Shown: positions 1-25,652 of the stretch, one piece after another | Layout of the letters: every line of letters begins with the position of its first letter | How positions within the stretch are numbered: the first letter of the stretch is position 1 | Origin: Puccinellia tenuiflora | Taxonomy: Eukaryota; Streptophyta; Magnoliopsida; Poales; Poaceae | Direction of reading: 5' to 3' | Assembly: GCA_012064385.1 (NCBI GenBank) | Contig: QRDG01000473.1 | Coordinates: 4,657,965-4,721,964, forward strand | Length of the DNA: 64,000 nt | Notes under the pieces: generated by a model | Database searches by the model: none | What the model saw: only the letters and a program-made list of their open reading frames with translations | Told to the model about the DNA's origin: nothing | Made by a program: the position numbers and the translations under genes

Positions 1-488
1 GTACGGCAACCGGCAGGAGCCTTATGGTTGTCTCTTTATTATTGTATGACCTGCGTGTCACTTTAACACCATATAATTGCTTTACTTTATCGCTAAGAGT
101 AGGAATAGTCGTAGTTGCAATAGTTGGTGGAGACAATCATGAGATGGCGTCGTCATGCTGGTGGTGATGGAGATCATGCCGGTGCTTTGGATATGGAGAT
201 CAAAGGTACAAGAAAAGGCTATACCATGTCACAAATTAAATTGTATGTGATGTTTATCTTTTTATGCACCTTATTGCTTGCTTAGTTTTGATCGTGACGG
301 TAGCACGATAAGGTGACCTCTCTCATTAATATCAAGACGTGTTCTCCCCTAGTATGCACCGTTGCAAAAGTTCGTCGTTTTCAAGCACCACGTGATGATC
401 GGCTGTGATAGAATGTACGTTCGCATGCAACGGGTGTAAGCCAGATTTACACATGCGAAAATACTACCGTTTACGTGACGAGCCTAGC

Positions 489-1464
489 TGTCGCAACGGT
501 GGAACATGGGGTTCCCCTGATGCAGTCAAAGTGGGTCCACCACCTGTGGGCCCACCAAGAAGGCGAGCTAGGCCAAGGTTCAAGACTGACAGATGGGCCC
601 CCCATCTGCCCCACGGCGACGAGACAAGCACGGCATCGGCAACCACGGCTAAGGACCAGGGGACCCCCCGGGGCCCCCTTCAACCCAGAAGACGACGCGG
701 AGGTCCAGGGGACCCCGATGCCCGGCAGGAGGCCAGGCTCACGCCGGGGAACAAACCTCTGCACGCGCGAAGAGGATAGGCTTGCCAGCCCCGGCTGGAA
801 GCTCCTAGAAGACTTGGGCGCCAAGAAGACGAAGGCACCGAAGGGGGACAGGGATGGAAAAGGTGTCAGCCCCTGTCCGCCCGCCCAGGGAAAGGTGGGC
901 GACTGCACCTAACCCTCTTAGAATAATACTTGGATGAGAAGAAGCCGCGTCACCCCCAAAGGAGAACCCGGAGGGGTTTTACCACCAAAACCCCTCCGCC
1001 CTTCAAAGGTGCACCTGTGGGATCCCCTTAGCCTATAAAAGGAGGACCAAGGCACCTGAGGGGGAGGGACCGGATTTGGGACGAATGCCCAGAGAGTCGG
1101 AGGCTAGGCTAGGTAGCATGCAAGATTGAGAGTGGCATAGGCGAGAGGTGATCTCCTCCGGGTCAGGATCTGCTCGTCTTCAACTTCTAGCCGACACCTC
1201 GCGGGTTCGCACCTGCAACCACCTCTGTAAGCGACACCATGATATACCACTCAATCCAGACATGCAGGAGTAGGGCTGTTAGCCTCCGAGCGGGCTGAAC
1301 CTGGGTAAACTCCTTGTGTCTCTGCGGTGCATGCTTGTACGTAGATCTCGGGCCTAGACGAAGTCTCCCCGACGGAAGACGTTTCCCGGCCTCCTTCGCG
1401 CCCCATACCGAACCTAAAAAGGGGGTATCCTTTACTCCCGGTGTCTGTGATTCAAGATGCGACA
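489..1464 (+). mobile_element. Solo LTR of the Gypsy G family, nested in Copia-1
   Basis: This 976-bp block starts TGTCGCAAC and ends GATGCGACA, and is flanked by a perfect 5-bp duplication CTAGC (484-488 and 1465-1469). The Copia-1 leader reads continuously across the site once the block and one CTAGC are removed, as shown by the uninterrupted homologous leader near 55930-56010. It is collinear with the G-element LTR (21853-21888 plus 30149-31065), including a TATA box CTATAAAAG near 1033. No primer binding site or internal domain follows, so it is a solo LTR left by LTR-LTR recombination. Confidence 0.9.
1033..1041 (+). promoter_or_regulatory. TATA box of the solo LTR
   Basis: CTATAAAAG sits in the middle of the solo LTR at the same relative place as the TATA box of the G LTR (30646). 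It marks the plus orientation of the LTR. Confidence 0.6.
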
Positions 1465-1734
1465 CTAGCATGTACAGACATGGCCTCGGAACACAAGAAC
1501 CGAAAGGTTAAACACGAGTCATATGGATGATATGATCAACATGGCGATGTTCACCTTTGAAGCTACATCATCTCACATGATGATCGGTTGTGGTGTAGTG
1601 GATCTAGATCATGTATCACTATACAAACCAGAGAGATGTTGAGTTTAGTGGGAGTTCGATTAGTAATTTAGATTAACTCGAACAAACTATCATGAACATA
1701 GTCTAAACACCTTTTGCAAATATGTTGTAGATCA

Positions 1735-4700
1735 ATGGCCCGTCCCACTACCACCATGAATTTTAACGCATTCCTAGAGAAAGACAAGCTGAAAAACGAT
1801 GGAAGCAATTTCTCAGATTGGTTCATGAATCTGAAGATTATACTCGCTGCTGCCAAGAAACAGTATGTCCTCGATGCAGCTCTAGGCGAGGCTCCAGCAG
1901 AGGGCACGGCTGAAGATGTTAGGAACATCTGATCAGCCCGTTCTGAGGACCACGAGATATTTAAGTGCGGTCTGTTATATGGCTTAGGACCAAAGCTTCA
2001 AAAGCGTTTTGAGCACCATGGCGCTTATCAGATAATTGTTGATCTGAAAGCAATGTTTCAGACTCAAGCCAAGGTGGAGAGAGGTATGAAGCCTCCTCCA
2101 AGTTCTTTAGCTGTATGATGGTAGAGAACAACTCTGTCAGTGAACACGTGCTCAAAATGTCTGGGTACGGTGATCGTCTGGTGCAGCTAGGTGTCCATAT
2201 TCCCAATGAGTTGGGGATTGACCGTGTTCTCCAGTCACTTCCACCAAGCTACAAAAGCTTCGTGATGAACTATAATATGCAAGGGATGGAGAAAACTCTT
2301 CCTGAGCTCTTTGCAATGTTCAAGACAGCGGAGGTGGAAATCAAGTAGGAGCATCAAGTGTTGATGGTCAATAAGACCACCAGTTTCTAAAGAAAGGGCA
2401 AGAGAGACAACTTCAAGAAGGGCGGCAAGTCAGCTGCTGCGCCTGCAAAGAAGTCAAAGAAAGGCCCTAAGTCTGATACTGAGTGCTTCTATTGCAAGTG
2501 GTCTGGACACTGGAAGCGCAACTGCCCAAAGTATCTGGCGGATAAGAAGGCTGGAAATGTCAAACAATGTATATGTGATATACACGTTCGGTTGCTAAAA
2601 TATGTAACTCGAAACAGGAGCTGCAGAATAGACGACGCTTGGCGAGGGACGAGGTAACGATGCGCATTGGAAATGGATCAAAAGTTGAAGTCATCGCCGT
2701 CGGCACACTCCCTCTACGTCTACCTTCGGGACTAGTTTTAAACCTCAATAATTGTTATTTGGTGCCTGCATTAAGCATGATCATATATCTGGATCTTGTT
2801 TATTGCGAGACGGTTATTCATTTAAATCAGAGAACTATGGTGTTTCTATTTATATGGATAATATCTTTTATGGACATGCACCTGAAGTGAATGTTTTATT
2901 TCTGTTGAATCTCGATAGTAGTGATACATATATTCATAACATTGATGCCAAACGATGTAAATTGAATGATGATAATTCCACATACTTGTGGCACTGCCGT
3001 TTAGGTCATATTGGTGTAAAGTGCATGAAGAAACTCCATTCTGATGGACTTTTGGACTCACTTGATTTCGAATCATTTGAAACATGTGAACCATGCCTCA
3101 TGGGCAAGATGAATCAAATACCATTCTCCGGCACGATGGAGAGAGCAACGGACTTATTGGAAATTATACATACTGATGTCTGCGGTCCAATGAGTGTTGC
3201 AGCGCACGGTGGATATCGTTATTTCTTGACCTTCACCGATGATTTAAGTAGATATGGCTATATTTACTTAATGAAACACAAGTCTGAAACGTTTGAAAAG
3301 TTCAAAGAATTTCAGAGTGAAGTAGAGAATCATCGTAACAAGAAAATAAAATTTCTTCGATCTGATCGTGGAGGAGAATATTTGAGTTACGAGTTTGGTA
3401 TTCATTTAAAGACATGTGGAATTGTTTGACAACTCACGCCACCTAGAACACTACAGCGTAATGGTGTGTCTGAACGTCGTAATCGTACTTTATTGGATAT
3501 GGTGCGATCTATGATGTCTCTTACCGATCAGCCACTATCCTTTTGGAGCTATGCATTAGAGACAGCTGCATTCACTTTAAATAGCGCACCATCAAAATCC
3601 GTTGAGACGACTCCATATGAGTTGTGGTTTGGCAAGAAGCCAAAGTTATTGTTTCTTAAAGTTTGGGGTTGCGAAGCTTGTGTGAAGAGACTTCAACCTA
3701 ATAAGCTCGAACCCAAATCGGAAAAATGCGTCTTCATAGGATACCCTAAAGAAAATATTGGGTATACCTTCTACCACAGAACTGAAGGCAAGATTTTTGT
3801 TGACAAGAACGGTTCCTTTCTAGAGAAGGAGTTTCTCTCGAAAGAAGTGAGTGGGGGGAAAGTAGAGCTTGACGAGGTTTGAACCTATTCTTGAGATGCC
3901 GAGTAACGCAGCGCTAGAAGATGTTCCAGAGCAGCCTTTGCCACCTGAAGAAGAAGAAGCAAATGATAATGATCAAAATGCTCCAAACGAAGCTGCTATT
4001 GAACCTCGCAGGTCAACGAGGGAACGTACCACTCCTGATTGGTACAACCCCGTCATGAGTGTCATGTTGTTAGACAATGATGAACCTGAAATTATGAGGA
4101 AGCGATGATGAGCCCTGACTCCGATAAATGGCTAGGAGCCATGAAATCCGAAATGGAATCCATGTATGAAAACCAAGTATTTACTTTGGTGGACTTACCA
4201 AACGACTGCAAGGCCGTTGAGAACAAATGGATATTCAAAAGAAAGACAGATGCTGATGGTAATGTCACCGTGTATAAAGCATGACTTGTCGCAAAGGGTT
4301 TCCGAAAAATTCAAGGAGTTGAGTACGATGAGAGTTTCTCACCTGTACCGATGCTGAAATCTGTTCGGATTATGTTAGCAATTGCTGCATTTCATGATTA
4401 TGAAATTTGTCAAATGGATGTAAACACCGCGTTCCTTAATGGTCATATTAAGGAAGAGTTGTACATGGTACAGCCCAAAGATTTTGTTGATCCTAAGGAG
4501 GCTGACAACGTATGCAAACTTCAGAGGTCCATTTATGGACTGAAGCAAGCATCACAGAGTTGGAATCTCCGGTTTGATGAAGTGATCAAAAGGTTTGGAT
4601 TTGTCCAAACTTATGGAGAGGCCTGTATTTACAAGAAAGTGAGTGGGAGCTCTGTAGCTTTTCTAATACTATATGTGGATGACATATTGTTGATTGGAAA

Positions 4701-5622
4701 TGATATAGAACTACTTGAAAGTGTAAAGGCTTATTTGAATAAGAGTTTTTCAATGAAAGACCTTGGCGAAGCAGCGTATATTTTAGGCATTAAAATCTAT
4801 AGAGATAGATCAAGACGCCTAATAGGGCTTTCACAGAGTACATACCTTGACATAGTTTTGAAGAGGTTCAGAATGGAAGATTCGAAGAAGGGGTTCTTAC
4901 CAATGTTGCAAGGAAAGATCTTGAGTAAGACTCAATGTCCAGTCACGGCAGAAGATAGAGAGAAGATGAACAAAGTTCCCTATGCCTCGGCCATAGGCTC
5001 TACCATGTATGCCATGCTATGTACTAGATCGGATGTGTGCCATGCTGTTAGTCTGACCAGCAGGTACCAGAGTGATCCAGGAGTGGAACACTGGACAGCA
5101 GTCAAAAATATCCTTAAGTATCTGAAGAGAACTAAGGAAATGTTTCTCGTTTATTGAAGTGACCAAGAGCTTGTCGAAAAGGATTACGTCGATGCTAGTT
5201 GGGATACTAATCCGGATGATTCAAAGTCTTAGTCCGGATACGTGTTTATTCTGAATGGTGGCGTTGTGAGCTGGAGGAGTTCCAAGCAGAGTGTGGTGGC
5301 AAAGTCTTCAACTGAAGCGGAATATGTGGCAGCCTCTTCAGCGACAAGTGAAGCAGTCTGGATGAAAGAGTTCCTCTCTGAGCTGGGTGTGGTTCCAAGT
5401 GTGTCAAGACCACTGGACCTGTACTGTGATAATACATGTGCGATTTCTCTTGCCAAGGAGCCAACTTCACACGAGAACACAAAACATATCAAGCGCCGCT
5501 TTTACAATTTGCGTGAGAATGTCCGGGATACAGACATAGAGATTTGCAAGGTGCACACGGATCTGAATGTGGCAGACCCGTTGACTAAACCTCTTCCACG
5601 AGCAAAACATGATCAACACTAG
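1735..5622 (+). pseudogene. Copia gag-pol polyprotein remnant
   Basis: Domains appear in normal Copia order. Gag starts at the ATG at 1735, with the motif NDGSNFSDWF. A CCHC zinc knuckle (CFYCKWSGHWKRNC) lies near 2486. The GAG-pre-integrase region (WHCRLGH, CEPCLMGK) spans about 2985-3110. The integrase core (HTDVCGP, FTDDLSR, then ERRNR) spans about 3165-3480. The reverse transcriptase has QMDVNTAFLNG and YVDD (about 4410-4685). RNase H has SSTEAEY and LYCDN (about 5305-5435). The frame is broken by stops, for example at 1930, 2346, 3427, 3880, 4282, 5155 and 5230, and by frame changes between 2350 and 2640. Two stops look like C-to-T changes (CGA to TGA at 4282, CAG to TAG at 5230), as expected for methylated silenced DNA. 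It is not functional. Confidence 0.92.
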
Positions 5623-5688
5623 GAGGCCCTGGGTGTTAGATTGCTACAAATGTAAACTAGATTATTGACTCTACTACAAGCGGGAGAC

Positions 5689-6025
5689 TGTTCTAGATAT
5701 GCCCAAGAGGCAATAATAAAGATTATTATTTATCATATTCCCCGTTCATGATAAATGTTTATTATCCATGCTATAATTGTATTAACCGGAAACAAATACA
5801 TGTGTGGAATATAAACGACGAAGAGTCCCTAGCAAGCCTCACATAACTAGTTCGTTTGATCAAGTGATGGTTAGAAGTTTCCTAACCATGGATTTATGAA
5901 TAACTTGATAAATAGAGTCATGTCATAGGAGATGATATAATGGACAAATCCATTTTAATAGATGTCAAATATAATTTTCTTAGACCGTGAGATTATGTTA
6001 CTCCCGCCTACCGGAGGAATGTACG
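5689..6025 (+). repeat. 3' LTR of Copia-1, truncated
   Basis: It begins TGTTCTAGATATGCCC directly after a purine-rich tract (CGGGAGAC, 5681-5688) that would serve as the polypurine primer. It aligns over roughly 330 bp with the start of the LTR of the Copia element at 50347-58668 (shared AGAGGCAATAATAAA, ATGTGTGGAATATAAAC, CCTAGCAAGCCTC, TACCGGAGGAAT), with many substitutions and small indels. After about 6025 the similarity is no longer visible. Confidence 0.8.
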
Positions 6026-6990
6026 TGGGATTGGTCTCAAAAAAATGTAGATGTGATCGCTAGTTTGAGGTGCTAGTAGTTTGTACGATACGATTTCCAT
6101 CGACTGAGACTTAACAGGATCTCAATCAACTGTTGCATAGACACATCCTTAAGAGAAGGCTAACATCAGAGCATTGTACATGCCCTCAACATTTACGTAA
6201 ACGGGAAGGGAATCAAGTTACAGTGGGATTGCGGTGTAATCGGACTTTTTCCTATTTTGATTGGTTCGACCTGGTAATGGTATTGAAGGAGATCGGCGGC
6301 CACCTCTGATTCTCACACAGCGCTGTCGGTGCTCTTCCCTCCACGCTGCTGCGGTTCCGTCACGCGGAGCCCTTAACTTGGCGTGCTGCTGGTGGCATAG
6401 AGGAAGGCGACAGGGAGATCTGGAGCCACCAACGCCGGTCAATCAGTGGCCGCCGCCGCTCTTCCGGCGATTGGTGCTCGCGCGGGGCTTTGCGGTAGAA
6501 ATTTGCCTCCATGACCACCAACGCCAGCAGTACCAAGAAGACCTGCGACAGGGTCACAGGGAATCGGAGGCGGATGCAGGCCATGGCTGTCGCAAGAGTC
6601 GTTTCCTCCACCAACGCTATCTGTTTAAGGAGGGGGTGGGCGGAATCAGATTTAAGTTGGGCCATAATCCGTTTACATGGTATCCGATTACGTGCCGAGC
6701 CAACCAAACATATTTAACGGAAACAGATTACGTTGTAATCGGGTTGTAATCGGATAACGGGATGCCGAGCCAACCAAACATATTTAATGGAAACAGATTA
6801 CGTTGTAATCGGGTTGTAATCGGATAACGGGAAAAAAGTTCGAACCAAACACGTCGTGGGTCTCACCTGTCAGTTTTTCGTGTCAACTCGTAATGAATGT
6901 ACGATCAGTGTATTTTGCCAAAAACTTAACAATTTATGGTTGTTGTCCCGAAAACAAAGTGGTGACATTTGTTAAATTTGGCACCAAAAC
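6026..6990. other. Gene-free transposon debris with a GC-rich insert
   Basis: No gene is recognised. A GC-rich core (about 6270-6620) lies between AT-rich edges sharing the motifs TGTAATCGG and GGTTCGA(A)CC in opposite orientations, which suggests a DNA transposon carrying foreign sequence. On the minus strand near 6470-6590 a short stretch reads like a signal peptide (ACIRLRFPVTLSQVFLVLLA), but no longer open frame or family match supports a gene. Confidence 0.35.
6694..6833. repeat. Tandem duplication, 2 x 70 bp
   Basis: Two adjacent copies of a 70-bp unit beginning GCCGAGCCAACCAAAC (6694-6763 and 6764-6833) differ at very few positions, for example TTTAACGG versus TTTAATGG. This is a recent local duplication at the edge of the transposon-like segment. 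Confidence 0.85.
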
Positions 6991-7017
6991 TGTGGAGGCG
7001 GCGTTTCGGTTTGTGTA

Positions 7018-7320
7018 AAAAAAAATTTAAAACTTTTTAAAATGTCAAAAAAATTCTAAAAAAAAAATCGGATATACATAAGGAAAAATTGTGTTAGCAC
7101 AAAAAGTTTCGCGGTGAACATACATTTTTTTTTATCTGTGCAAAAAAGACAAAAACATGTTCCGTACAAAGTCATTTTGTATTGCTCGAATTTGTCTTTT
7201 TTACACAGCTCACAAAAAATGTCTTTTCACCACGAAATTTTTTGTGCTAGCATAAAATGTCTTGGGAGTATATGCAAAAAAATTATTTTGAATTTTTTGA
7301 CATTTATAAAAAAAAAATTG
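7018..7320. mobile_element. Foldback (hairpin) MITE-like element
   Basis: The two halves are imperfect inverted repeats. AATGTCAAAAAAATTC near 7041 pairs with the TTTTTTGACATT region near 7295-7310, and AGCACAAAAAGTTTCG near 7096 pairs with CGAAATTTTTTGTGCT near 7230-7246. The arms are about 100 bp and AT-rich, with no coding capacity. This is typical of long-TIR Mutator-like or foldback MITEs of grasses; superfamily and exact ends were not resolved. Confidence 0.6.
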
Positions 7321-7354
7321 GGCAGTGGGTGAATCTGCACCCACTACCCAAAAT

Positions 7355-7530
7355 GGATTTCCACCGAAACTGGTGGTTTTATGGTACTAACTCGACTAGG
7401 GACGAAAACGAGGTCGACTAAGGACAAAAACGAGCTCAAGACGGATTTCCACCGAAACTGGTGGTTTTATGGTACTAACTCGACTAGGGACGAAAACGAG
7501 GTCGACTAAGGACAAAAACGAGCTCAAGAC
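7355..7530. repeat. Tandem duplication, 2 x 88 bp
   Basis: The unit starting GGATTTCCACCGAAACTGG occurs at 7355-7442 and again, apparently identical, at 7443-7530. It lies about 600 bp downstream of the SEC23 stop codon. Confidence 0.88.
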
Positions 7531-8134
7531 CGTTGACACACTTACCGAGTTTGAGTACTGTTTTGAAGATGTTAGATACATTTCATCTAACTTCTTCATT
7601 TGAATCTCACTAGTCGAATCTACAAAATCTATCTTTCTTAGTAATAGTTGTAAGTTAATTTGACGTGAATCAAAAACCCCAATTAGAGCGTCACCATGCA
7701 CTCCTAGAATACCAAGCCAAGAAGCACGGTGCCACACTTTACCATAGTTCTTTGTTGTTGTTGTTGTCGTCTATGTTCCACTTATCATGACAAAGGCTCA
7801 CATTTATGCAATTGTAAAGACATCATCCACTGTCAAGTAAAGAACGCACACACAATAGTTAACCATGGACAAGTTGGATCCTGAATTAGTGTAACATAAT
7901 TCATCACGGTCAATAATTATATATAGAGAACTATAAATGATGGGTGATAAGACTTTCGGACAACTTATACATGCTTTCAAGTATATTCCCAAAAAAATTC
8001 TGACCAGAAACCGGTCACGATGAAAAGACACATGGCCAAAAATATATATAAGAAAATTGAATTTTCTCAGAACTCTAAACCCGGTAAACGCTAAATAGTT
8101 ATCAACTTGGGAGTACAACCATACATGCATTTCA
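7531..8134 (-). other. SEC23 3' flank and probable 3' UTR
   Basis: This is the sequence directly after the SEC23 stop on the minus strand. It is AT-rich and has no other gene. The 3' UTR must begin at 8134, but no single convincing polyadenylation signal could be chosen by eye. Confidence 0.5.
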
Positions 8135-21647
<13,513 letters not shown>

Positions 21648-21852
21648 GGTTGACCGCGGCGAGCAGCAGTCGGAGAGGAGATGGGAGCGAGTGGATCGGA
21701 GGGGAGAGATGGGGGGGGAAGGTGGTGGAGCTGCGCCTGCGGCCTGTGCGAGGTGTTTTGCTGCTTCTTCTTTCTTGTTTTCTTTTGTTGGGGCAATTAC
21801 TCAAAACCACACCATAGGGCTGAACGGGATATTGGAGCCCGAGAGCGGGATA
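21648..21852 (-). promoter_or_regulatory. SEC23 5' UTR and remaining proximal promoter
   Basis: Only 205 bp separate the SEC23 start codon from the terminus of the Gypsy G LTR at 21853. The first half (upstream of the ATG) is GC-rich, then comes a pyrimidine/purine-biased stretch. No clear TATA box was identified. Any element further upstream must lie in transposon DNA or beyond it. Confidence 0.6.
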
Positions 21853-21888
21853 TGTCGCAACAGTGTAACACGGGTTCCCACTTCCCAG
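21853..21888 (+). repeat. First 36 bp of the G 5' LTR, cut off by the LINE
   Basis: TGTCGCAACAGTGTAACACG aligns with the solo LTR start at 489. The rest of the LTR resumes at 30149 with TCAAAGTGGGTT, matching the solo LTR just downstream. The last 15 bases here (21874-21888) are the left copy of the LINE target duplication. Confidence 0.9.
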
Positions 21889-22191
21889 TTTTTTTTTTAT
21901 TTCAATATATCTCTACTAATATAAAAAGAAAGAGAGGGGGTATGATCCAAATAACAACAGCCGTCGGATGTGCATCTAACGGCTCAGAGTTGTCCAATGA
22001 TGAGCACCTCATCAAAAGCGACGTCCACGCCTGCAAAAAATAAGAAAAATAAAATGCGCCGCGCCGGCGCCGCCGACGCCTACTCACGCCCACCTCCCCA
22101 CCTGGATCGCTAACCCCCCACCTCCCCGTAACTGATTCCCATCACGAACCCGCCATCGACGCCTCTGTCACCGCCAGACATCGACGGCCTA

Positions 22192-22300
22192 CACGGGAGG
22201 GCCGAGGGACTCGCCGCCCGCCGTCGATTGACTGCACGGGAGGGTCGAGGGCCTGGCCGCCCGCCGTCGATTAACTGCACGAGAGGGCGGATGACCGCGC
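22192..22300. repeat. 43-bp tandem repeat inside the Helitron
   Basis: Units at 22192-22234 and 22235-22277, with a partial third, share CACGGGAGGG and CGCCCGCCGTCGATT. The copies differ at a few bases and are not in a conserved open frame. Confidence 0.8.
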
Positions 22301-25300
22301 GCCGCAGGCGCCGGAGACATTGCAGTGCGGACGTGGCCGCCACCCCCTGCCGAACCGCGATCCTGCGCCACCTCCTCTCGCGAATCCGCCCATCATCCAC
22401 CGCGTCCTGCCTCGCTGCCAGCAGCTCGCCCGTCCACTAGCCGTAAGTCCCACCTAGGACGACAACGAGGACTTCGGTCACGCCGCCGTCCTCACCCATT
22501 GTCATGCGGCCCCGTCCGTCATATATCCTTATCTTAACCAGCTCCTGCCGCCGTAGATCGAGCCTCTCCGCTGGGCACCAGAACCTTGCAATCGCCTTGC
22601 GCTTCTCCACTTGATGCAGCCGTACAGACATATTGCAGGTACGTGGTGTTCAATTATTGACGTCTTATCTTTGCACTTGATTTCAATTGCTTCCTTAGGT
22701 ACCGTAGCCTGAAGAAGGATATTTTGTGTACTGTACTTTATTATAGCTCACAATTACATATTGATGTAATGCATAATTACTTGGCATGTGTCAGCCATTC
22801 TGAATAGGAAACGTTTTTACGGGACATCATTCTCACACTACATGTCAAACAGGTCATGCACTTTTAACATAGAAATCTCAAAAGTTTTCATCAAGTTGTG
22901 ACTACACAGTAGAGAAGTATATTCTCTGATAGGTAACAACATACATGCAAGCATCGGCCAGTTCGAGTCATATTCACCATCTCTAATTTTGAACCGCTCA
23001 GTCAGACCGATGGAGGTTCTTCCATTTTACAATTCGTGGTTCCAGCCTTTTCTTTCCTGGTTAAAAGGAAAACATATTCTGATTGCCTTTTTTCTACACA
23101 GCTATCTTTGAGATAGGTTGCATCCGACAGTTAAGTGCTCCAAAATTAGGCATCCGAAACTGAAGTTATGACTATATGCGTGTATGAAAAAACTATTAAT
23201 ATCACTTCTTTAATTAATCTCCGGATAGGCTGGAGATGAGATACTTTGACATTGGGGGCGGTTATACATTTTATAGTTTTTTTTCCAGAAGTGGGGTGCT
23301 GCGGATGGAAGCGGACTCGGACCTGGGCATGTTGCGATTAGTCCCACTGTGTATCTTCCACGAGTTGCAGCAGTTAACGCTGCCCGAGATAAAGTGTACA
23401 AAAACTATAAAATTTTGAATTACAATAAATTTAACATGTAGTACCAAAATATGGTGATGTCTTGATTGATTTTTTTTTTTTGGCAAACTTGCAGAAATCC
23501 TTCGGTGTTTGTGTGAATTTGTTCGAGCATAATGATTAAATGGAGACTATAGTGGTGAGCATCAGGTACTTAATCCTAACACATCTAGCAGTACTATTAA
23601 GTGGTAATGTACTCTCACCGAAGTCACATTTATATCTGAACTTCCATGTCGTACCATATATATACAGGGATGACAAAGGCACATTTCTCCTAGCAGTGTA
23701 GCAACTATAGCATTTGAAATGGAGTCTGTTTTGACGAGCTCTTTTGAATGTCAGTACCAATGTTGAAAATTTACAATGGTGTTTTTCTTAGAAGGGGTGG
23801 TTGGTTTGATAGTGGCACCGGTGTGTCCTAGAGCACCATGAATTTCTCACTTTTTTATATAAATCAACTTTCTCACTATTGTTTGTTGACGACTGCCTAA
23901 TCTTTATGAAGGCAGATGGGAGGAGTTGAATTCCCTCCTTCATGCTTATAGTCTTGCTCTGGCCTCGACGCCGGCGGTGGGATCGCTCCATGCGTCTCGC
24001 GTATGGTCACCGCAGCCACGCCTCACACGGAATCCATGGCCGGGCGCCACCGCAACAGCCCCGCGTCTAGCACTCCTGGACGTCGAAGACTTGTAGATCA
24101 AGCTTGTTGTTTGAAACTAGAGCTTCCACGCCACTAGGAGGATCACCAGTGAAAAGTTGTTCTACGAAGGCCAAACATCGAGGGCTTGACACGGTTCTCA
24201 CGGTGTCTGATCGAACGGCAAACCATTGATCTGTTCTCACTGAAATTTGATCACATGGTTTGGTGCCTTGCATGTGTTTGATGGTTTGCCCCTGCCAGAT
24301 AATTTTACATCTCACCTGCTAATTGTAGGTATCACGCCTCTCTTTGCTAGCCTTAGATGCCTTGCAGAAGTTTATGTTTTGCTCCTTGTGATAATTCAAG
24401 ATCTCAATTGACATTGCTAACTGCATGAATCTTGGGCAGCTAATTTTATGGTTGTTAGTGTGGTCCACTGCTCGAGTACAGAATCCCCTGGATGCAAAGC
24501 CGATTTTTTCATTATGTTGTTTTAGCATTATAATTTATTTATTTTCAGTTGACATCTACTCAGTAGCATATTCATCATTGTGTAGGGAAGAGAGAATATA
24601 TGCTCTTTGTTGCTTCTCATATCCCGCTTCCAAAAAAATTCTGAACAAGTAACATTCATTAGGATTTTTTCTCTTCCAATGTGTGTACCATTTGAGGCTG
24701 TAATATTGCAATGCTTGACCATATTTGAAGTTCAGGTATTAACAATGGTTTTCACTCGGCCGGGCTGTAATACTGCATGTATTTCGAAGTAAAATGAGGA
24801 AGACCAAAAAAATCTTAATTCTTAATAGTTGCGGTATTGAACAGTGTATGTACTCTACAGTCTACACCACTATCTTCTTAAAATTTTCAACACCAATGAT
24901 TTGTTTCTCCTGCCTTCTCCCTTTTCATGTTGTCACAGTCTCTAGCTGAAGCCGCAATGCTCCCCCTTCTATTCAGCATTATGGTGTCAATTGATCTAAC
25001 TGGAGATGGAAAGTTTGAAACAAAATAAGAACATGCAACATGGTTTGATTTATCCATTTTGAGCATTCACATGTTTGGCGTTCTTGTCTTGGCGGTGGTG
25101 GTGCTCAAGAAGCGACAGATTGGAACATCGTATGGGCGGAGGCACATGCTGTGTTAACAAAGCACAAAGGCGATGATCATCATTGATATTTACCCAATTA
25201 TTAACCGTCATCAGGTAACCCAGCTATACAAGACAAACTTGTTTTATGTGTTATACATGCCGTCTGTGAGCTTATATGATTACATATATTAAGGACAGTC

Positions 25301-25652
25301 ATGTTCTTATGGCTTTTGTCAATTGTATGGCATTCACAAGTTGCTTGACTCAAGTAAAATAATTTGCATTGTGAGTAGTGCTATATAGGTTGGTTGTGCA
25401 GCTGCGAATTTTTTGGACTCAAGCCTATCTTATTTGACTTATCTTTGTCAATACATGCATTGCACGCGCATTTTCTCTGGTTGTTATTTTATTTTAATAA
25501 TTATAATAGATACAAGTTTGTGTTATTTCGATTGATTAATTAGTATTGTCGTTTCATTTATCATATTGACGTGTGGATTCTGTTATCAGTCACTTTAATA
25601 ATTAAAATCATTGATATTTTGTGAGTTATTAATATTGTATTCACTATTATTA

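Larger units (their letters stand above)
1..6025 (+). mobile_element. Copia LTR retrotransposon (Copia-1), partial, decayed
   Basis: The window opens inside the untranslated leader of a Ty1/Copia element; its 5' LTR lies off the left edge. The leader (1-1734, minus the inserted solo LTR at 489-1464) matches, on the opposite strand, the leader of the second Copia element at about 55680-56430, so the two belong to one family. Then come a gag-pol remnant (1735-5622), a purine-rich tract just before 5689, and a 3' LTR whose first bases resemble the BARE/Angela-type LTR start. Recognisable LTR sequence fades near 6025, so the element is truncated or strongly diverged there. Stops and frameshifts make it non-functional. 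Confidence 0.9.

Noticed and set aside
405..912. Several overlapping ORFs in both strands near the window start
   Set aside because: They fall in the GC-rich U3 of the solo LTR, overlap each other on both strands and match no protein family.
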